Shown here: positions 8,934 to 18,338 of the stretch, piece by piece
Position numbering within the stretch: position 1 is the first letter of the stretch
Layout of the letters: every line of letters begins with the position of its first letter
Assembly: GCF_027924665.1 (NCBI RefSeq)
Contig: NZ_AP027043.1
Coordinates: forward strand, 1,488,001-1,552,000
Origin: Flavobacterium sp. GSB-24
Lineage (GTDB): Bacteria > Bacteroidota > Bacteroidia > Flavobacteriales > Flavobacteriaceae
DNA: 64,000 nt
Direction: 5' to 3'
Made by a program: the position numbers and the translations under genes
The notes under the pieces: generated by a model
Told to the model about the DNA's origin: nothing
The model's input: the letters and a program-made list of their open reading frames with translations, nothing else
The model's database searches: none

Positions 8934-9533
8934 ATGCAGGAAGCCATCGATTTTCTAATCAATAAAAATCCAATATTTCGAGAGATAATCGAGAAGTATG
9001 GACTTCCGGCAATTCCGAAACGACCTCAGGGATTTGAGACTTTGGTTTTATTAATCCTCGAACAGCAGGTTTCCATAGATTCGGCGAAAGCCACATTCTT
9101 AAAAATTAAAGCATATACTACTTGTAATCCAGAAACTATGGCTGTCCTTTCTGATGAAGAATATAGAAATCTTGGTGTCAGCCGTCAGAAAACAAAATAC
9201 ATTAAGATTTTAGCGGAAGCAATTTTAAATAAAGAATTAGATGTTGAAAGTTTGGCTTCAAAATCGGCAAAGCAAGTTCGCGAAGAGCTTATAAAACTAA
9301 AAGGCATCGGAAACTGGACAATAGATATTTATTTAATGTTCTGTCTTCAAGAGCCAGATTTGATTCCGTTAGGAGATATTGCAGTAGTAAATACCATTAA
9401 AGAATTGTTGAATATACACGATAAACAAGAAATGGAAATTCATGCCGAACAATGGAGTCCTTATCGATCGTATGCAACCTATTTGCTCTGGCATTACTAC
9501 CTAAATAAGCGAAACAGAAAAATTACCTATTAA
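8934..9533 (+). CDS. HhH-GPD DNA glycosylase (AlkA-like 3-methyladenine glycosylase)
   Basis: This 199-residue protein consists of the HhH-GPD base-excision fold. Seen: FETLVLLILEQQVSIDSAKATF (helix before the HhH), the hairpin LKGIGNWTIDIYLMF at about residues 122-136, and the catalytic Asp in PLGDIAVV (about residue 148). No Cys cluster for an Fe-S site is visible, which separates it from the EndoIII/MutY branch and supports the AlkA/3-methyladenine branch. It lacks the N-terminal AlkA domain, like many short bacterial family members. It probably removes alkylated purines from DNA in the cytoplasm. Confidence 0.88.
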   Translation: MQEAIDFLINKNPIFREIIEKYGLPAIPKRPQGFETLVLLILEQQVSIDSAKATFLKIKAYTTCNPETMAVLSDEEYRNLGVSRQKTKYIKILAEAILNKELDVESLASKSAKQVREELIKLKGIGNWTIDIYLMFCLQEPDLIPLGDIAVVNTIKELLNIHDKQEMEIHAEQWSPYRSYATYLLWHYYLNKRNRKITY

Positions 9534-9581
9534 ATGCTTGTTTTTTAAACTCTAATGAGGATAATTTAACCTTGTTTTTTA

Positions 9582-9611
9582 TTGTAAAACTGGATTCTTT
9601 AGTTATTTTTG
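9582..9611 (+). promoter_or_regulatory. Promoter of ppa
   Basis: TTG at 9582-9584, 19 nt, then TATTTTTG at 9604-9611 fits the Bacteroidetes consensus TTG-N17-23-TAnnTTTG. It lies 33 nt before the ppa ATG. Confidence 0.65.
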
Positions 9612-9644
9612 CAACCGAAATTATAGAAACAATAAAAAACGAAA

Positions 9645-10175
9645 ATGACCGCAGACAAATTAACGACTTTCGATGTATTAATCGAAATACCAAGAGGAAG
9701 CAGAAATAAATACGAGTACGATTTTGAAATTAAAAGAATGCGTTTCGACAGAATGTTATTCTCTTCAATGATGTATCCAGCAGATTACGGATTTATTCCG
9801 GAAACTTTAGCTTTAGACGGTGATCCTCTTGATGTATTAGTTTTGGTAAACGAACCAACTTTTCCTGGATGTGTTATGGAAGTTAAGCCAATTGGTGTTT
9901 TCCATATGGCAGATGATAAAGGACCAGATGAAAAAATTATTTGTGTACCAGTTTCAGATCCAATCTGGAATTCATTAACAGATTTATCAGACATCAACCC
10001 TCACTTAGTAAAAGAAATTGAGCATTTCTTCCAAGTTTACAAAGATCTTGAAAACAAGAAAGTAGATGTTGAAGGATGGGGAGACGTGAACGAAGCATTT
10101 GAAATTATTGCTGAGTGTACAAAACGTTTTAACGATATTGAAAATAAACCAGAGGGATTATTTAGTATTAAATAA
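9645..10175 (+). CDS. ppa: Inorganic pyrophosphatase (family I, soluble)
   Basis: At 176 residues this hydrolyses PPi in the cytoplasm. Family I residues are visible: EIPRGSRNKYEYD (EIPxGS..KYE), MMYPADYGFIPETLALDGDPLDVLVL with the Mg-binding Asp triad, then KDLENKKVDVEGWGDVNEAFEII. A terminator separates it from the membrane pyrophosphatase hppA, so the two PPi-consuming enzymes are neighbours but probably separate units. Confidence 0.97.
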   Translation: MTADKLTTFDVLIEIPRGSRNKYEYDFEIKRMRFDRMLFSSMMYPADYGFIPETLALDGDPLDVLVLVNEPTFPGCVMEVKPIGVFHMADDKGPDEKIICVPVSDPIWNSLTDLSDINPHLVKEIEHFFQVYKDLENKKVDVEGWGDVNEAFEIIAECTKRFNDIENKPEGLFSIK

Positions 10176-10200
10176 TTTAAGGTTGTATATTTTATAAAAA

Positions 10201-10232
10201 AAGCAATACTCCGTCAGGAGTATTGCTTTTTT
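10201..10232 (+). terminator. ppa terminator
   Basis: The 12-bp stem AAGCAATACTCC/GGAGTATTGCTT (10201-10212 with 10217-10228) has a GTCA loop and a T-run. Confidence 0.9.
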
Positions 10233-10286
10233 GTTTAAATTCGTTTCAGTTAGATTGTTGACTATTAACCAAAACCATTAAAAATT

Positions 10287-12812
10287 ATGAATGCATTTAT
10301 GATTTACCTGCCAATTATTATGGCAGTTTTAGGATTACTTTTCATGGGAATAAAAAGGACTTGGGTTTTAAAACAAGATGCTGGAGATGGCAAGATGAAA
10401 GAGATTTCAGATTACATCTACGAAGGAGCCTTAGCCTTCCTAAAAGCCGAATATAAACTATTAACCATATTTGTAATTATTGCCAGTTTAGCCTTGGCAG
10501 GAATTACTTTTATTCCGGGTGTAAAAACACATTTATTAATCGTAATTGCATTTATTTTTGGAGCATTATTTTCGGCTTATGCAGGAAATATTGGAATGAA
10601 AATAGCAACTAAAACAAATGTTAGAACTACTCAAGCTGCGCGTACAAGTCTTCCACAAGCCTTAAAGGTTTCTTTTGGAGGCGGAACCGTAATGGGTTTA
10701 GGCGTTGCAGGTTTAGCCGTTTTAGGTTTAACAGCTTTTTTTATCATTTTCTTTAATCTTTTTTCTGACGGAGTTTGGAAAGACACCGAAACAATGACAG
10801 TTGTTTTAGAAACATTAGCTGGATTTTCACTTGGTGCAGAATCAATCGCTTTGTTTGCCAGAGTTGGAGGCGGAATCTATACCAAAGCAGCAGATGTTGG
10901 TGCCGATTTAGTTGGTAAGGTTGAAGCGGGAATTCCAGAAGACGATCCACGTAATCCTGCAACAATTGCTGATAACGTGGGAGATAATGTTGGAGACGTT
11001 GCCGGAATGGGAGCCGATTTATTTGGGTCGTATGTAGCAACAGTTCTTGCCGCAATGGTACTAGGGAATTATGTGATCAAAGATATGGGCGGAAGTATCA
11101 ATGATGCTTTTGGGGGAATTGGTCCAATTTTGCTTCCAATGGCAATTGCTGGTTTCGGAATTATATTCTCAATTATTGGGACACTTTTAGTAAAAATTTC
11201 AGATGACAATGCAAAAGAAGCACAAGTGCAGAAAGCATTAAATATAGGAAACTGGGTTTCGATAGCTTTAACTGCTGTTGCGTGTTTCTTTTTAGTACAA
11301 TATATGCTTCCGGAAACGATGCAGATGAGTTTTTTTGGTGAAGGATCAAAAGCGATTTCATCATTGCGAGTTTTCTATGCTACTTTGGTAGGATTAGTTG
11401 TTGGCGGTGCTATTTCATCTGTAACAGAATATTATACAGGATTAGGAACAAAACCAGTTTTGGCTATTGTTCAAAAATCATCCACAGGGGCGGGAACAAA
11501 CGTAATTGCTGGTTTGGCAACTGGAATGATTTCGACTTTTCCAACCGTATTATTGTTCGCTGGAGCAATTTGGATTTCTTATGCTTTGGCAGGATTTTAT
11601 GGAGTGGCTTTGGCAGCATCAGCTATGATGGCAACTACAGCAATGCAATTAGCAATTGATGCTTTCGGGCCAATTTCTGATAATGCTGGAGGAATCGCAG
11701 AAATGAGCGAATTACCAAAAGAAGTTCGTACGAGAACTGATATTTTAGATTCTGTTGGAAATACAACAGCCGCAACTGGAAAAGGTTTTGCAATTGCTTC
11801 TGCAGCTTTAACTTCACTAGCATTATTCGCAGCTTATGTAACTTTTACAGGAATTGACGGAATTAATATTTTTAAAGCACCCGTTTTAGCGATGTTATTT
11901 GTCGGCGGAATGATTCCGGTGGTTTTCTCCGCTTTGGCGATGAATTCTGTTGGAAAAGCTGCGATGGATATGGTATACGAAGTGCGCCGCCAGTTCAAAG
12001 AAATTCCTGGAATTATGGAAGGAACTGGAAAACCAGAGTATGGGAAATGCGTTGAGATTTCTACAAAAGCAGCTTTACGCGAAATGATGCTTCCTGGGAT
12101 TTTGACAATTGGTTTTCCAATTCTAATTGTCTTGATTGGAAAATTAGTTTACGGAGATAACAACCAGCTAATTGCAGAAATGTTAGGTGGATATATGGCT
12201 GGAGTTACCGTTTCTGGAGTTCTTTGGGCAGTTTTTCAAAACAATGCTGGAGGAGCTTGGGATAATGCTAAAAAATCTTTTGAAGCAGGAGTTATGATTA
12301 ATGGCGAAATGACGTATAAAGGCTCTGATGCACATAAAGCAGCAGTTACTGGAGATACAGTTGGAGATCCATTTAAAGATACTTCTGGACCATCAATGAA
12401 TATTTTAATTAAGTTAACCTGTTTGATTGGATTGGTAATTGCACCAATTTTGGGAGAAGGACATTCTCCATCAGATATAGCAGCTTCAGCTTCTTGCTGT
12501 GCAAAAACTGAAATGCATGGAGGAGTTTCTAAATGTGGAGACATGTCTGGAATGACAAAAGAAGAATGTATTAAAATGTGCAAAGAAAAAGGCTGTTCTC
12601 CAGAAGAAACGGCTAAATGTTTAGCGCATTTTGATGCAAGCGGAAAATACTCTGATGCTGGTTATGAGAGAAAATCGGTTCGCGTTGAGGTTAAAAATAT
12701 AAATGGAAAAACGACTGGAACTGTTACTAAAAAAGAAAATGGTAAAACAACTACAGAAGTTTACGAAGGAACAGAAGAAGAAGTGCAGGCAAAAATTAAC
12801 GCTGCACAATAA
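10287..12812 (+). CDS. hppA: Membrane-bound ion-translocating pyrophosphatase with Cys-rich C-terminal extension
   Basis: This 841-residue, multi-spanning inner-membrane protein couples PPi hydrolysis to Na+ or H+ export. The PPi site is evident: VGADLVGKVEAGIPEDDPRNPATIADNVGDNVGDVAGMGADLFGS (cited in parts: the DDPRNPATIADNVGDNVGD stretch) and DNAGGIAEMSELP. The GNTTAATGKG motif has Ala where K+-independent enzymes have Lys, so it is predicted K+-dependent, a group including Na+ pumps. The core ends at about residue 726 (LIKLTCLIGLVIAPILGEGH). A soluble 115-residue tail follows with seven Cys within about 45 residues and then a Lys/Thr-rich stretch; this is not part of the usual family core. 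Confidence 0.95.
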   Translation: MNAFMIYLPIIMAVLGLLFMGIKRTWVLKQDAGDGKMKEISDYIYEGALAFLKAEYKLLTIFVIIASLALAGITFIPGVKTHLLIVIAFIFGALFSAYAGNIGMKIATKTNVRTTQAARTSLPQALKVSFGGGTVMGLGVAGLAVLGLTAFFIIFFNLFSDGVWKDTETMTVVLETLAGFSLGAESIALFARVGGGIYTKAADVGADLVGKVEAGIPEDDPRNPATIADNVGDNVGDVAGMGADLFGSYVATVLAAMVLGNYVIKDMGGSINDAFGGIGPILLPMAIAGFGIIFSIIGTLLVKISDDNAKEAQVQKALNIGNWVSIALTAVACFFLVQYMLPETMQMSFFGEGSKAISSLRVFYATLVGLVVGGAISSVTEYYTGLGTKPVLAIVQKSSTGAGTNVIAGLATGMISTFPTVLLFAGAIWISYALAGFYGVALAASAMMATTAMQLAIDAFGPISDNAGGIAEMSELPKEVRTRTDILDSVGNTTAATGKGFAIASAALTSLALFAAYVTFTGIDGINIFKAPVLAMLFVGGMIPVVFSALAMNSVGKAAMDMVYEVRRQFKEIPGIMEGTGKPEYGKCVEISTKAALREMMLPGILTIGFPILIVLIGKLVYGDNNQLIAEMLGGYMAGVTVSGVLWAVFQNNAGGAWDNAKKSFEAGVMINGEMTYKGSDAHKAAVTGDTVGDPFKDTSGPSMNILIKLTCLIGLVIAPILGEGHSPSDIAASASCCAKTEMHGGVSKCGDMSGMTKEECIKMCKEKGCSPEETAKCLAHFDASGKYSDAGYERKSVRVEVKNINGKTTGTVTKKENGKTTTEVYEGTEEEVQAKINAAQ

Positions 12813-12827
12813 AAAATGATACTCACT

Positions 12828-12919
12828 ATCCTAACAGGTTTCCAAAACCTGTTAGGTATCTATCTAGTTAAATGCTGAGAATAAAAAATACCTAACAGGT
12901 TTTGGAAACCTGTTAGGAT
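12828..12919. repeat. Nested-palindrome inverted repeat (CCTAACAGG family)
   Basis: Two arms, 12828-12859 and 12889-12919, are reverse complements over about 31 bases across a 29-nt interior. Each arm is itself nearly palindromic (CCTAACAGGT...ACCTGTTAGG) and carries TAT/ATA on its inner side. The design matches the pair at 48167-48193 and 49044-49073. It is non-coding and lies between hppA and the deoxynucleoside kinase. Confidence 0.8.
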
Positions 12920-12930
12920 CATAATTAACA

Positions 12931-12962
12931 GAAAAGCCTCTAAAAAATATTATTTAGAGGCT
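12931..12962 (-). terminator. Probable terminator of the deoxynucleoside kinase gene
   Basis: On the minus strand the stem AGCCTCTAAA/TTTAGAGGCT is followed by TTTTC. The T-tract is short. Confidence 0.55.
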
Positions 12963-12996
12963 CCTTTTATTTCGTGTAAATCTGTGTAATTCGTGT

Positions 12997-13611
12997 TTAA
13001 AACAACCCGTTCAATTCAGCATCAATTCTATTAATGATGTTTCCCAAATCTTCTGGATTATCAACAAAATTAATATTATCAACATCAATAATTAATAATT
13101 TTCCTTTGGTATAAGTCTGAATCCAGGCTTCATATCTTTCGTTCAAACGGCTTAAATAATCAATAGAAATTGAGTTTTCGTACTCACGTCCGCGTTTATG
13201 GATCTGCCCAACCAAATTCGGAATAGAACTTCTTAAATAAATCAACAAATCTGGAGCTTTAACCAAAGATTCCATTAATTCAAACAAAGAAGTGTAATTT
13301 TCAAAATCACGGCTTGTCATCAAACCCATTGCATATAAGTTCGGAGCAAAAATATGTGCATCTTCATAAATCGTTCTGTCTTGAATGATTTTTTTCCCGC
13401 TTTCGCGAATTTGCTGCACTTGACGAAAACGGCTGTTCAAGAAATAAATCTGAAGATTAAATGACCAGCGTTCCATCTGATGATAGAAATCATCTAAATA
13501 CGGATTATCAACTACATCTTCATAATGAGGTTCCCATTTAAAATGTTTCGCTAATAATTTGGTCAAAGTAGTTTTTCCTGCGCCTATGTTTCCTGCTATT
13601 GCTATGTGCAT
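12997..13611 (-). CDS. Deoxynucleoside kinase
   Basis: This 204-residue cytoplasmic salvage enzyme has the P-loop GNIGAGKTT at residues 7-15, the EDVVDNPYLDDFY segment, the DRT motif in IIQDRTIYEDAHIFA and the LID arginines in KRGREYENSI. This is the dNK/dAK-dGK family. Substrate (deoxyadenosine, deoxyguanosine or other) cannot be set from sequence alone. The start ATG overlaps the stop codon of the upstream secreted protein by one base (TAATG), suggesting translational coupling. The dNTP role is consistent with thyA and dgt elsewhere in the window. Confidence 0.9.
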   Translation of the reverse strand: MHIAIAGNIGAGKTTLTKLLAKHFKWEPHYEDVVDNPYLDDFYHQMERWSFNLQIYFLNSRFRQVQQIRESGKKIIQDRTIYEDAHIFAPNLYAMGLMTSRDFENYTSLFELMESLVKAPDLLIYLRSSIPNLVGQIHKRGREYENSISIDYLSRLNERYEAWIQTYTKGKLLIIDVDNINFVDNPEDLGNIINRIDAELNGLF

Positions 13612-14426
13612 TACGGTGTTACGATTTTATAATTTGATATATCTGTAGATGTAAAAATAGATAAAATTTGGTCTTTGTAATAAAAATTGGTAAAGGTTTT
13701 TTCTAAAATTTTAATCTCAGAAATTACATCAGGATTTGCTTTGTTAATCCCTTTAAAATAAAGTAAGCTATCTCTGCTGAAGATATATTGTGAAGGATTT
13801 ATTATTTCAATTTTATCAAAGTCTTGTATTTTGCCCAATGAAGTAATTTTTCCAAAAATGTCACAAGAAAACCAGTTGTTATTTTTATCGATCCAATAGA
13901 AAGTATTAAAATCAGTTTGATAATATTTGATTGGTTCAGTCAGCGGAATTGAAACTGTTTTATATTCATTTTTTAAATAATCAAAAAGACCAATCTGCTG
14001 ATTTAAAGTGTTGTAAATCCATAATTGATTTTGAGTAGACATCCCGATTCCGGCAACTACAATAGGCGTTGAATTTTGCGAAAAATTAATTTCTGTCATT
14101 TTATTCAATTGATTATCCAATAAAACGACGCTATTAAAGTCTTCATAAAACAAAACTATTTTCAGCGGATTTTGTAAATCGACTTTTGTAATTTTTCCCA
14201 GAGAAACATTTTTATATTCAAATATCTCTTTCCCTTTAATTTTACTAAAAACATTATTTGTTATCTGATAAGAATAACCAAAAGAATCGTATCCTAAAAA
14301 TTGTTCAGCTTCATTTTTATAATGAGAAATTAATTTCGGATTTATGCTGGCTTCCTGAGCAGTCAATGCATTAAAAGTGCAGAAAAGAAATAAAAAATAT
14401 ACAAGTTTTTGCACAGTTTCACGCAT
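13611..14426 (-). CDS. Secreted protein of unknown function, coupled to deoxynucleoside kinase
   Basis: This 271-residue protein begins with a signal peptide (LVYFLFLFCTFNALTAQ, cleavage near residue 24). The rest contains repeated strand-like blocks (IVLFYEDFNSVVLLDNQLNKM cited in parts; QLWIYNTLNQQIGLFDY; FYWIDKNNNWFSCDIFGKI) reminiscent of beta-propeller blades, an inference from pattern only. No catalytic motif is recognised. It is first in a two-gene unit with the kinase, with a one-base overlap, although one product is exported and the other cytoplasmic. Confidence 0.75.
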   Translation of the reverse strand: MRETVQKLVYFLFLFCTFNALTAQEASINPKLISHYKNEAEQFLGYDSFGYSYQITNNVFSKIKGKEIFEYKNVSLGKITKVDLQNPLKIVLFYEDFNSVVLLDNQLNKMTEINFSQNSTPIVVAGIGMSTQNQLWIYNTLNQQIGLFDYLKNEYKTVSIPLTEPIKYYQTDFNTFYWIDKNNNWFSCDIFGKITSLGKIQDFDKIEIINPSQYIFSRDSLLYFKGINKANPDVISEIKILEKTFTNFYYKDQILSIFTSTDISNYKIVTP

Positions 14427-14638
14427 TAGAAATAAATTTACAAGAGTGCAAATTACAAAAATCCCTCATTAGAAGTTCAATTTTAGCATTTAAACCTTTT
14501 TTAATTCTAATAGTCTAAAAAATAAGGGCTTCTGTCTATGCCGTGCGGCTATTAATATATTTAATTTTTAGTACTTTTAAATTAATAATACATTTGATTG
14601 TAAGTTTCTCGGATTTACTCACTTTTAAAGAAAATGAA

Positions 14639-15523
14639 ATGAAGAAAATATTTTTTTATATGACATTGATACTTGTTGGTACACAAATTCAAGCTCAAAA
14701 AGATTTTCAGGGAATGGCAGTTTATGAGTCAAAAACTCAAGCGCCAAAGTTTGAAGGAATGCGCGGAAACAGAGACATTACGCCAGAGATGCAAAAGAAT
14801 ATGGAAGAGCGTATGAAAAAAATGCTTGAGAAAACATTTATTCTAAACTTCGATAAATCGGCATCAATTTATAAAGAGGAGGAAAAATTAGAAGCTCCTG
14901 GACAGCAAGGCGGTATGCGTATTATGATGAACTCTTTCATGGGAGGCGGAGGCACTTTCTACAAAGACGTGAAAACAAAATCGTATACCGTTGATAAAGA
15001 ATTTATGGGAAAAGAATTTTTAGTTGTCGATTCGCTGCCGAAATTAAACTGGAAGCTAGAGCAGGAAACCAAACAAATTGGCGGTTACAATTGTTTTAAA
15101 GCAACAGCAGTAAAAGAAGCAAGTAAAACCGATTTTAGAAACTTCCGACCTAAAAATAATGATGATAAAAAAGAAGAACCAAAGAAGACTTCTGGAGACA
15201 CAAAAACCAATTTTGAGGATAACTTTGAGATGCCAAAAGAAATTGTTGTAACGGCTTGGTATACACCAGAGATTCCTGTAAACCAAGGACCAGAGAATTA
15301 TTGGGGACTTCCGGGTTTGATTTTGGAAGTAAATGATGGAAGAACAACTATTTTATGTTCTAAAATTGTTTTGAATGCAAAGGATAAAGTAGAAATAAAA
15401 CCTTCTAAAAAAGGGAAAGTAATTTCTCAAAAAGATTACGACGAAACAGTAATTAAAAAAATGGAAGAATTTAGAGAAATGAACCGTGGTCGCGCCGGCG
15501 GGCCACCTCCAATGGGAAGATAA
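14639..15523 (+). CDS. GLPGLI family secreted protein
   Basis: The start was set at 14639 (294 residues) because it gives a clean signal peptide, MKKIFFYMTLILVGTQIQAQ; the 32 codons upstream are hydrophobic but not family-like, and a nearby ATG at 14634 meets a stop at once. The family motif is present near the C-terminus as GPENYWGLPGLILEVNDGRT. The mature part has a Met-rich segment early on and an acidic/Lys-rich insert. GLPGLI proteins are Bacteroidetes-specific, have unknown function, and often sit beside the carboxypeptidase-regulatory outer-membrane protein found directly downstream here (38 nt). Confidence 0.9.
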   Translation: MKKIFFYMTLILVGTQIQAQKDFQGMAVYESKTQAPKFEGMRGNRDITPEMQKNMEERMKKMLEKTFILNFDKSASIYKEEEKLEAPGQQGGMRIMMNSFMGGGGTFYKDVKTKSYTVDKEFMGKEFLVVDSLPKLNWKLEQETKQIGGYNCFKATAVKEASKTDFRNFRPKNNDDKKEEPKKTSGDTKTNFEDNFEMPKEIVVTAWYTPEIPVNQGPENYWGLPGLILEVNDGRTTILCSKIVLNAKDKVEIKPSKKGKVISQKDYDETVIKKMEEFREMNRGRAGGPPPMGR

Positions 15524-15561
15524 ATTTCTGGCATTTATTATTTATTCTAAGTATTCTTTTA

Positions 15562-18246
15562 ATGAGCAAATTATATCTTTTCTTAGCTTTTTTAATTACT
15601 TCTGTTTCTTTTTCACAAAGTATTCGTTTTGATGGATTTATTCAAGACGAACAAAAAAATCCGTTGGAGATGGCCAATATTATGGCTGTAAATACAGCTA
15701 CAAAAGCAATGGACTCTTACGGAATTACCAATGATAAAGGAAAATTCCAGCTGACTTTAAAACCGAATACTGTTTATACAATCAAAGTTAGTTACCTCGG
15801 AATGAAATCGAAAGAAATCGCCGTAACAACTAAAGCTGAAAACATGAACCAGAATATTGTGTTGGATGGAGCAGGAATTGAATTGGAAGGTGTTGAAATT
15901 GTACGCGAAATGCCCGTTTCTATAAAAGGAGATACGATTGTTTATAACGCAGATTCTTTTAAATCAGGAACTGAAAAAAAATTGGAAGATGTCTTGAAAA
16001 AACTACCTGGCGTTGAGGTAAATGCCGACGGAGAAATTGAAGTGGAAGGAAAAAAAGTCAGTAAATTGATGGTTGAAGGAAAAGATTTTTTTGACGGAGA
16101 TACTAAATTAGGCGTAAAAAATATTCCCGCAGATGCCATTGATAAAATCCAAGTTCTTAGAAATTATAATGAAGTCAGTGCATTAAAAGGTCTGGAAAAC
16201 GATCAAGACAATGTGGCGATGAATATTAAACTAAAAGATGGAAAGAAGAACTTTTGGTTTGGAGATGTTACCGCAGGAATTGGCGTTGGAGAATTAGACA
16301 GCCGTTATATAATTAACCCAAAACTATTTTATTACAGTCCGAAATACAGCATCAATTTAATTACCAATTTTAATAATATTGGAGAATTACCTTTAACGGC
16401 ACAGGATTATTTTAAGTTCACCGGAGGATTCAAAAATCTAATGAAAAAAGGTGGAAGCAGTTTTAATGTTTCGTCAAACGATTTAGGAATTTCATTGCTT
16501 CGAAATAATCGCGCTAAAGAAATTGAAACAAAATTTGGCGCAACAAACTTTGCTTATTCAGTCAATAAAGCTTGGAATATCAGTGGTTTCGGAATTCTTT
16601 CTACTTCAAAAACAGAATTAGAAACCAAATCTCAGACTACATTTTTAAATTCTGGAAATCAGGAAAAAAGAGACGAAAATACAAGTCAAAAGAATAACTT
16701 GGGACTTTTCAAATTAAGTTCGACTTACAAACCAAACGATAAATTTCAGTTTGATTATGATATCTTAACCAAGTTGACCAAACAAGAAGAATTTTCAGAT
16801 TTATTTAGAGAACAGATTGTACAGAACCAATCTACTCCAGAAACTATTTTTACAACAAAAAAGCAAGATCCAACTTCGATTAATCAGAACTTGAGTTTGT
16901 ATTACACGCAAAGCGATAAAAATATTTTTGCTTTTGAAATGCAGCATTTGTACCAAGACGAGAATCCTTTTTACAATGCCAATCTGGAGACGCTTCCTTT
17001 TCGTTTGTCAGGATTTGTTAAACAAGATCGAAATGATTACAATCAAAATCGTTTTGTAAAAACCAATAAACTAGATGCTAAACTGGATTACTATTATATG
17101 GTAACGCCAAAAAGCAATATCAATATTACTTTAGGAAATACGTATTCGTATCAAAACTTCAATTCTCATATTTTCCAAATATTGGATAACGGAACACGAA
17201 ATGATTTGAATGATTCGGCGAATAACAATGATGTAGATTATAGATTTAATGATGCTTTTCTAGGCTTTCATTATAAAATCTTAGCGGGAAAATTTACTTT
17301 AACACCAGGAGTCAGCCTGCATTCTTACCAAATGACAAACGGACAATTAGGAAGCGATTATTCTCAAAGTTTTACCAAATTACTGCCGGATTTCTTTGCT
17401 TTATATCAAATTAAAAAATCAGAAACATTGACTTATAATTTCTCATTAACCAATGATTTTACAGATGTTAATCAGTTGGCAGCAGGTTATGTTTTGTCCA
17501 ATTACAGCAATTTGTTTCATGGAAATCGATTTTTAGAAAATGCCACTTCGCAAGTGCATTCGCTTCGTTATTTCAAGTATAATATGTTCAATTTTGAAAA
17601 TATTTTTGCCAATGCAACTTACACGAGAAAAGTAGATGCTATTAAAACGAAAGCAGATTTTGATGGAATTAACCAATCTTCAGTTCCATACAATTCAAAT
17701 TTAGCCGATGAAACTTTTTCTGGAATGGGATCTTATGGACGTTCGTTTTTAAAAAATTACAAAGCATCGGCAAGTGCGAGTATCAACTGGTCAAAGTTCA
17801 ATAATATTCAAGATAACGAATTGAGAACAACCGAAAGTTTTGTGCAGAGTTACACCGTAAAAGCATCAACAAATTATAAAAAACTCCCGAATATCGAATT
17901 TGGGTACAATCTTTTGGTGAATAAATACAGCGGTTCTACCTTTTATACCGATAAACCATTTGCTCGATTAGATTACTATTTCTTAGATAGTTTTTCGTTT
18001 GTTTCGGAGTATGAATTTTACCATTATTACAACGGAGATAAAACGGTCGATAATGAATATGATTTCTTAAGTGCCAGTTTAATTTATCAAAAGAAAAACA
18101 GTAAATGGGAGTATAAAATTTCGGCAACCAACTTGTTAAATACAAGATATTTGAACGATGATAATTTTACGCAATTCTCTACAAGAGTTTCTCAATATAC
18201 CGTACAGCCCCGATACATCATCTTTTCGATGAAATATAATTTATAG
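15562..18246 (+). CDS. Outer-membrane beta-barrel protein with carboxypeptidase-like regulatory domain
   Basis: This 894-residue protein has a signal peptide (MSKLYLFLAFLITSVSFSQ), then a CarboxypepD_reg-like domain (RFDGFIQDEQKNPLEMANIM ... GITNDKGKFQLTL). A TonB-receptor-like plug follows (IKGDTIVYNADSFKSGTEKKLEDVLKKLPGVEV, cited as two pieces around KSGTEKKL), then a long barrel region with alternating aromatic strands ending MKYNL. It resembles TonB receptors but lacks a recognisable TonB box, so the neutral family name is used. It is probably co-transcribed with the GLPGLI gene; the pairing is common, its purpose unknown. Confidence 0.85.
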   Translation: MSKLYLFLAFLITSVSFSQSIRFDGFIQDEQKNPLEMANIMAVNTATKAMDSYGITNDKGKFQLTLKPNTVYTIKVSYLGMKSKEIAVTTKAENMNQNIVLDGAGIELEGVEIVREMPVSIKGDTIVYNADSFKSGTEKKLEDVLKKLPGVEVNADGEIEVEGKKVSKLMVEGKDFFDGDTKLGVKNIPADAIDKIQVLRNYNEVSALKGLENDQDNVAMNIKLKDGKKNFWFGDVTAGIGVGELDSRYIINPKLFYYSPKYSINLITNFNNIGELPLTAQDYFKFTGGFKNLMKKGGSSFNVSSNDLGISLLRNNRAKEIETKFGATNFAYSVNKAWNISGFGILSTSKTELETKSQTTFLNSGNQEKRDENTSQKNNLGLFKLSSTYKPNDKFQFDYDILTKLTKQEEFSDLFREQIVQNQSTPETIFTTKKQDPTSINQNLSLYYTQSDKNIFAFEMQHLYQDENPFYNANLETLPFRLSGFVKQDRNDYNQNRFVKTNKLDAKLDYYYMVTPKSNINITLGNTYSYQNFNSHIFQILDNGTRNDLNDSANNNDVDYRFNDAFLGFHYKILAGKFTLTPGVSLHSYQMTNGQLGSDYSQSFTKLLPDFFALYQIKKSETLTYNFSLTNDFTDVNQLAAGYVLSNYSNLFHGNRFLENATSQVHSLRYFKYNMFNFENIFANATYTRKVDAIKTKADFDGINQSSVPYNSNLADETFSGMGSYGRSFLKNYKASASASINWSKFNNIQDNELRTTESFVQSYTVKASTNYKKLPNIEFGYNLLVNKYSGSTFYTDKPFARLDYYFLDSFSFVSEYEFYHYYNGDKTVDNEYDFLSASLIYQKKNSKWEYKISATNLLNTRYLNDDNFTQFSTRVSQYTVQPRYIIFSMKYNL

Positions 18247-18338
18247 TAATAGAATTGGTTTAATTTTATAAATAAGGTGTTTATTTAAATAAGAATGGAA
18301 TATCTTTACATGAATATTAACAGCCAAATTTTTATATT

